Below are positions 15,783-19,070 of a stretch of 19,070 nt of DNA, one piece after another; positions within the stretch are counted from its first letter, which is position 1, and each line of letters opens with the position of its first letter. This DNA is from Mageeibacillus sp. UBA1255 (GTDB lineage Bacteria > Bacillota > Clostridia > UBA1212 > UBA1255), in the NCBI GenBank assembly GCA_002308795.1, contig DBVV01000046.1, positions 1 through 19,070 of the forward strand, given 5' to 3'. Below the pieces are notes generated by a model. The model was not told the DNA's origin and did not search any database. It saw only the letters and a list, made by a program, of their open reading frames with translations. Position numbers and translations under genes: made by a program.

Positions 15783-16718
15783 GTGATCTATCCTATAATT
15801 GCCGCAAATCTGAAAAATTATATTGACCTCAGCGGAAAGGCGGAGGAACTTACACCCGAAAAATCCGTGTTTCAGTTGTCCATAGGCGGAAAGAAAGAAA
15901 AGACAGGCTGGCATTATATCGTCCAGGACGGCTCATGCCAGTTTAAACGCGGCCTTTATACGGGTGAGATTTTTATCGACTGGAACGACGAGTTTAAATA
16001 CAAAGAAAAGTCTAAGAAGCAGATCAAGCAGGAGACAACTCCCGATTACGAGGTCACCTTTAAAAGCGGCGACGAATTCGAATCTTTTGCTGCTTCTGCA
16101 GCTGCTTTCGTTTGCGGCAAGTCTTCTAAGAAGCCCAAAGTTCACGGCACGAAGCTGTCCGGTACGCGCTGTGTTCCTGCAGTTTTTGATCAGCTTCTGA
16201 TCGAGTGCGTCGGTCTGCAGTCTGCCGAGGCGATCGATGCAGGTGACGATGAGCTTATCGGCTTTGCTGTCCGCATGGCTCTTTATGCGCTTGCCGAGGA
16301 GTTTAATCTTTTGCTGAAGGACGGCGATGAGACGCTCAAGGCTTTTGCTGCCGGCAGCAGACGTTCGTATTTCTTTGATACTGCAGAGGGCAATAAAGGT
16401 ACCTGGCTTACCGTTCAGAGCGGCGTCTGCAAGGTCACTGCAAATCAAGGTTCGCGTCTTCCTGCGCTTTGCGGCCTTTCTTTTGCGGACAATGCTTCCG
16501 CGCTTCGTTTTGTTTACGGTTCTTCCGGTCCTGTTTCTTCGGTCAATGATTCTCTGTCTCGTGACGATCTTTTTGATCTTGCTTATTCTTTCCGTGGCGC
16601 GTCAACATACGGTTCTGACGTTGATCAGGCTTCCGTCCGCGCAACTTTTCGCGAGTGCTGCCTAAAGGCTGCGGGGAAAATGGCAAATGGCAAGTTGAAA
16701 GTGGCAAGTGGCAAGTGA
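15783..16718 (+). CDS. Unrecognised protein, possibly with SCP2-like modules
   Basis: The 311-residue soluble protein has no signal peptide or membrane segment, and I cannot name its family. Residues about 28-127 hold a stretch (GWHYIVQDGSCQFKRG, then DYEVTFKSGDEFESFA, then KVHGTKLSG) that weakly recalls sterol-carrier-protein-2-like folds. A similar pattern returns at about 200-245 (GTWLTVQSGVCKVTANQG, then LSFADNASALRF). A helical segment lies between (about 135-190). The start is a GTG at 15783, 6 nt after AGGAGG (15771-15776), which is strong support for a non-ATG start. The last dozen codons (MANGKLKVASGK) are made of a non-coding-type repeat, so the natural C-terminus was probably earlier. 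It may be the last gene of the alaS transcript, behind a 76-nt gap with tandem repeats. Confidence 0.75.
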   Translation: MIYPIIAANLKNYIDLSGKAEELTPEKSVFQLSIGGKKEKTGWHYIVQDGSCQFKRGLYTGEIFIDWNDEFKYKEKSKKQIKQETTPDYEVTFKSGDEFESFAASAAAFVCGKSSKKPKVHGTKLSGTRCVPAVFDQLLIECVGLQSAEAIDAGDDELIGFAVRMALYALAEEFNLLLKDGDETLKAFAAGSRRSYFFDTAEGNKGTWLTVQSGVCKVTANQGSRLPALCGLSFADNASALRFVYGSSGPVSSVNDSLSRDDLFDLAYSFRGASTYGSDVDQASVRATFRECCLKAAGKMANGKLKVASGK

Positions 16719-16800
16719 CAAGTTGAAAGTGGGCGAACCGAGTGATAGCAATTTGCCATTTGCAATTTGCCATCACTCGGTTCGCCCGCCATTCTCCATT
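16678..16800. repeat. Repeat element with a perfect 16-bp inverted repeat
   Basis: GGGCGAACCGAGTGAT (16731-16746) and ATCACTCGGTTCGCCC (16772-16787) are perfect inverted copies with a 25-nt spacer that is itself made of TTTGCCATTTGC-like words. On the left, CAAGTTGAAAGTGG occurs twice (16691-16704 and 16719-16732, period 28) within GGCAAGTGGCAAGTG-type repeats that run into the end of the preceding gene. There is no transposase. The layout suggests a small dispersed, non-autonomous repeat. Confidence 0.85.
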
Positions 16801-16827
16801 ATTTTCATGGTTTTCTTCTATTTTTAT

Positions 16828-16870
16828 CGTCCGAAAATCAATTTTGCTATTGAATTTCGGACGCTTTTTT
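16828..16870 (+). terminator. Strong rho-independent terminator before the protease gene
   Basis: CGTCCGAAAATCAA (16828-16841) pairs with TTGAATTTCGGACG (16850-16863): 9 bp, one A-A mismatch, then 4-5 bp around a short loop, followed by TTTTTT (16865-16870). It ends the transcript of the upstream genes. Confidence 0.93.
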
Positions 16871-16878
16871 AGTATAAT
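16850..16878 (+). promoter_or_regulatory. Promoter of the S8 protease gene, nested in the terminator
   Basis: TTGAAT (16850-16855) and a perfect TATAAT (16873-16878) are separated by 17 nt, with transcription starting near 16885. The -35 box is the 3' arm of the upstream terminator and the spacer contains its T-run, so end and start signals share the same bases. Confidence 0.78.
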
Positions 16879-16938
16879 TAACTTGCATAGTTTTTCAGGA
16901 AACTAGAACAATAAAGTAGAACGGAAGGAGCAAAACAA

Positions 16939-19070
16939 ATGCAAAGCAAGTTCTTTAAAAGAACGTTGTCCGTAGTACTGGCTTTAGCGATGCTTGTCGC
17001 CCTCGCGACCGGATCGATCTTTACAAGACCGCGTGATGTCGCGGCAGGTGACAGATCGAAAAACGTGAGCTTCACAAAAGTCGGAAATAACGGCAGCGGT
17101 CTGTTCTTTGCAACCAAAGAAGCGGCTGAGAACTTCGAAAAAGCATATGTTAAGGAAGGGATCGTTCGCGTATCGATCATACTGAACGATGCACCTGTCC
17201 TTGCAAAAGGCTTTTCGACCAAAAACATCGCCGCTAACAAAGACGCGGTAAATTATGCAAGATCACTGCGTCAGAAGCAAGATGCCATCGCTGAAAAGAT
17301 CTCTAAAAATGTTCTTGACGGCGAAAAACTCGATGTAGTATGGAATATTACGATGGCCGGAAATATCATTTCCGCAAATGTTCCGTATAACAAGATCGCG
17401 GCCATTAAAAGGATCATGGGCGTTAAAAACGTCGTTGTCGAGGCTCAATATGAGCTTTACAATGACGAGGCGAATATGGCAACAGCTACGGCGATGACAG
17501 GTACACCCGGTGTATGGTCTGAAAATTACACAGGAGCCGGAAGCATCGTTGCTATAATCGATACCGGCCTTGACACCGATCACATCTCTTTCGATGAGGC
17601 TGCTTTCGAATACGCTCTCGAACTGACAGGCAAAGAAGTAGATCTGCTTACTGTTGAGGATATTAACGCGGTCATCAGTCAGCTGCACATTGCCCAGTCC
17701 GGCAGGCTCCCGAACATTACCGGTGAAGACCTTTACCTCTCTTCGAAACTGCCTTTTGCTGCGAACTACGTTGACAATAACATTAACGTTTCGCATATGG
17801 CGGACGTTCAGGGTGAGCATGGTTCTCACGTTACCGGTATCGCTGCGGCAAACCGTTTCGTTCCTGACGGCGAAGGCGGATTTCTTGAAGCTGCCGAGGC
17901 AGTAGGAGTTCAGGGACAGGCTCCCGATGCTCAGGTCCTTGTTATGAAGGTATTCGGAGAAGGCGGCGGTGCATATGACTCTGACTATGTTGTAGCAATC
18001 GAAGATGCCATCATGCTTGGCGCCGATGCGGTTAACCTTTCTCTCGGTTCAGCCGTAGCGGGATTCCCGACCAGCGATGAATTCCAGGCAATATTCGATT
18101 CATTCACTGACACCGATACAGTAGTTGTAATCTCAAGCGGTAATAACTCGTACTGGGCTGAAAAGACGATATTTGGAACGCTTTATAACGATGACGTTAA
18201 CTTTGCTACCAACGGAAGTCCCGGATCTTATGCTAACGCACTGACCGTTGCTTCGATCGAAAACGGCGGATACAGCTGGGTCGAAATAGATGGCGATACG
18301 TTCCTTACAACTGAAACCACCGGATACGGCAATGAACTCTTCTCGACTCTTGCAGGCGAACATGGATTTGTTTTCCTTTATCCTCAGCAGGGAAAATACA
18401 TTGACGAAGATACCGGAAAAGAAGTTGAAGGCATAGCAATGGGATTCGGCGGTCCCGAAGAATTCGCTTCAATTGCCGATGTTGTTGAAGGTAAAATAGC
18501 TGTTGTTCAGCGCGGCAGAACCAGTTTCTATCAGAAGGTCAATGCTGCTGCAGCAGCAGGCGCGATCGGTGTTATTGTTGTCAATAACCAGGCCGGCACT
18601 ATCGCGATGAACCTTACCGGACTCGAATATACTATTCCTGCGGTTTCGATATCTCAGGATTCGTTATATGATTTCATTTACGGAGCAGAAGATATCGTTC
18701 AGACCGATGACGGGCTGATCTATTCTTACGGTACGCTTAACGTTGGCTATACCAACGAAGGATTCCTTATGAGCGACTTCAGTTCCTGGGGCGTTCCCGG
18801 CTCTCTTCTGATAAAGCCCGAGATCACCGCCCCCGGCGGGGACATCTATTCCGTCTTCGGATCCAGTTACAGTCCGAAAGGCGTCCGGCAGGGCGGAACG
18901 GATCAGTATGAGATCCTGTCCGGCACCTCCATGGCCGCGCCGCATATCGCCGGGCTGTCCGCGCTGACGGCCCAGTATCTGAAGGAAACGGATTTCTCAG
19001 CCCGGAACCCCGGGCTGGCCGGCTATTCCCGCCGGGCCGTCATCCAGTCCCTGCTCATGAGCACCGCCAC
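16939..19070 (+). CDS. Secreted subtilisin-like (S8) serine protease with PA domain, 3' end cut by the window
   Basis: The frame is open for 710 codons to the window edge. An N-terminal signal peptide (basic residues 4-8, hydrophobic 10-26) is followed by an I9-like propeptide (about 70-180). The S8 domain has catalytic D208 (IIDTGLD), H297 (GEHGSHVTG) and S664 (SGTSMAAPH). A PA domain is inserted between His and Ser (about 510-560, GKIAVVQRGRTSFYQK). This order matches cell-envelope proteases of the lactocepin/C5a-peptidase group, which are usually over 1000 residues with C-terminal fibronectin-like and anchor regions, so a large part is probably missing here. GGAAGGAG (16923-16930) lies 8 nt before the ATG. 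From about residue 615 (18781) the DNA becomes GC-rich, with CTG, GCC, TCC and CGG codons replacing the CTT, GCT and GTT used before. D208 and H297 lie in one part and S664 in the other. Confidence 0.93.
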   Translation, partial: MQSKFFKRTLSVVLALAMLVALATGSIFTRPRDVAAGDRSKNVSFTKVGNNGSGLFFATKEAAENFEKAYVKEGIVRVSIILNDAPVLAKGFSTKNIAANKDAVNYARSLRQKQDAIAEKISKNVLDGEKLDVVWNITMAGNIISANVPYNKIAAIKRIMGVKNVVVEAQYELYNDEANMATATAMTGTPGVWSENYTGAGSIVAIIDTGLDTDHISFDEAAFEYALELTGKEVDLLTVEDINAVISQLHIAQSGRLPNITGEDLYLSSKLPFAANYVDNNINVSHMADVQGEHGSHVTGIAAANRFVPDGEGGFLEAAEAVGVQGQAPDAQVLVMKVFGEGGGAYDSDYVVAIEDAIMLGADAVNLSLGSAVAGFPTSDEFQAIFDSFTDTDTVVVISSGNNSYWAEKTIFGTLYNDDVNFATNGSPGSYANALTVASIENGGYSWVEIDGDTFLTTETTGYGNELFSTLAGEHGFVFLYPQQGKYIDEDTGKEVEGIAMGFGGPEEFASIADVVEGKIAVVQRGRTSFYQKVNAAAAAGAIGVIVVNNQAGTIAMNLTGLEYTIPAVSISQDSLYDFIYGAEDIVQTDDGLIYSYGTLNVGYTNEGFLMSDFSSWGVPGSLLIKPEITAPGGDIYSVFGSSYSPKGVRQGGTDQYEILSGTSMAAPHIAGLSALTAQYLKETDFSARNPGLAGYSRRAVIQSLLMSTA
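18781..19070. other. GC-rich segment with foreign codon use at the window end
   Basis: By hand count, 18601-18780 is about 44% GC (79 of 180) and 18841-19070 about 64% (147 of 230). The change is abrupt at about 18781 and falls in the conserved DFSSWG region of the protease. The reading frame and protein family continue across it. It may be a gene-conversion tract, a recombination junction with a GC-rich relative, or a chimeric assembly join. Confidence 0.8.

Noticed and set aside
16678..16800. Insertion sequence or integron attachment site
   Set aside because: No transposase or integrase is present, and the element is about 120 bp of short repeated words. A small non-autonomous repeat fits better.
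16939..19070. Frameshift in the protease gene at the composition break
   Set aside because: I read the frame through codon by codon. It stays open, and motifs on both sides (DFSSWG, SGTSMAAPH) are in the same frame.

Overview
The window looks like a chromosomal segment of a low-to-mid GC Gram-positive anaerobe, most likely a Clostridia-class bacterium from a gut or similar anaerobic habitat, and probably a metagenome-derived contig. The reasons are AGGAGG-type ribosome binding sites, clean sigma-A promoters (TTGACA/TATAAT, 17-18 nt spacers), rho-independent terminators, a tRNA-Ala T-box leader, a Thr/Pro-rich stalk plus C-terminal anchor on a surface protein, and a lipoprotein signal. The exact lineage cannot be fixed by eye.

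Region 1 (1-7807, all + strand) looks like a cell-surface and glycan locus. It holds a membrane-anchored surface protein with two related beta-rich domains (153-1535), then an XRE-cupin regulator (1618-2160) followed 16 nt later by a 1000-residue lipoprotein of unknown function (2177-5179). After a terminator comes a cytoplasmic GH78-type alpha-L-rhamnosidase (5267-7807). A role in rhamnose-containing glycans is an inference from the rhamnosidase alone.

Region 2 (7808-9958) is a small convergent/divergent block. It has a duplicated 35-bp repeat, a minus-strand RluA-family pseudouridine synthase, a plus-strand tRNA-Leu(UAA) with its own promoter and terminator, and a minus-strand fusion of an RsmC-like methyltransferase and a GNAT acetyltransferase. 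The stop codon of that fusion lies inside the tRNA gene.

Region 3 (9959-16870, + strand) starts with a promoter and an alanine T-box riboswitch (specifier GCU). It continues with alaS, a HIT-family protein, prmA (1-nt overlap), a two-domain class II aldolase-like protein whose second domain has lost most catalytic residues, and an unrecognised protein whose last codons are made of an intergenic repeat. It ends with a large inverted repeat and a strong terminator. The genes are close enough to be largely co-transcribed, although a 76-nt gap with 12-bp tandem repeats precedes the last one.

Region 4 (16850-19070) is the promoter and first 710 codons of a secreted subtilisin-like (S8) protease with a PA domain, cut by the window end. 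Near 18781 its base composition jumps from about 44% to about 64% GC (hand counts of neighbouring segments) with no loss of frame. This suggests a recombination junction or an assembly chimera.

I do not see a CRISPR array, transposase, phage module or recognisable defence system. The most interesting items are the composition break in the protease, the methyltransferase-acetyltransferase fusion running into the tRNA, the half-dead tandem aldolase, the uncharacterised regulator-lipoprotein pair, and the repeat families.
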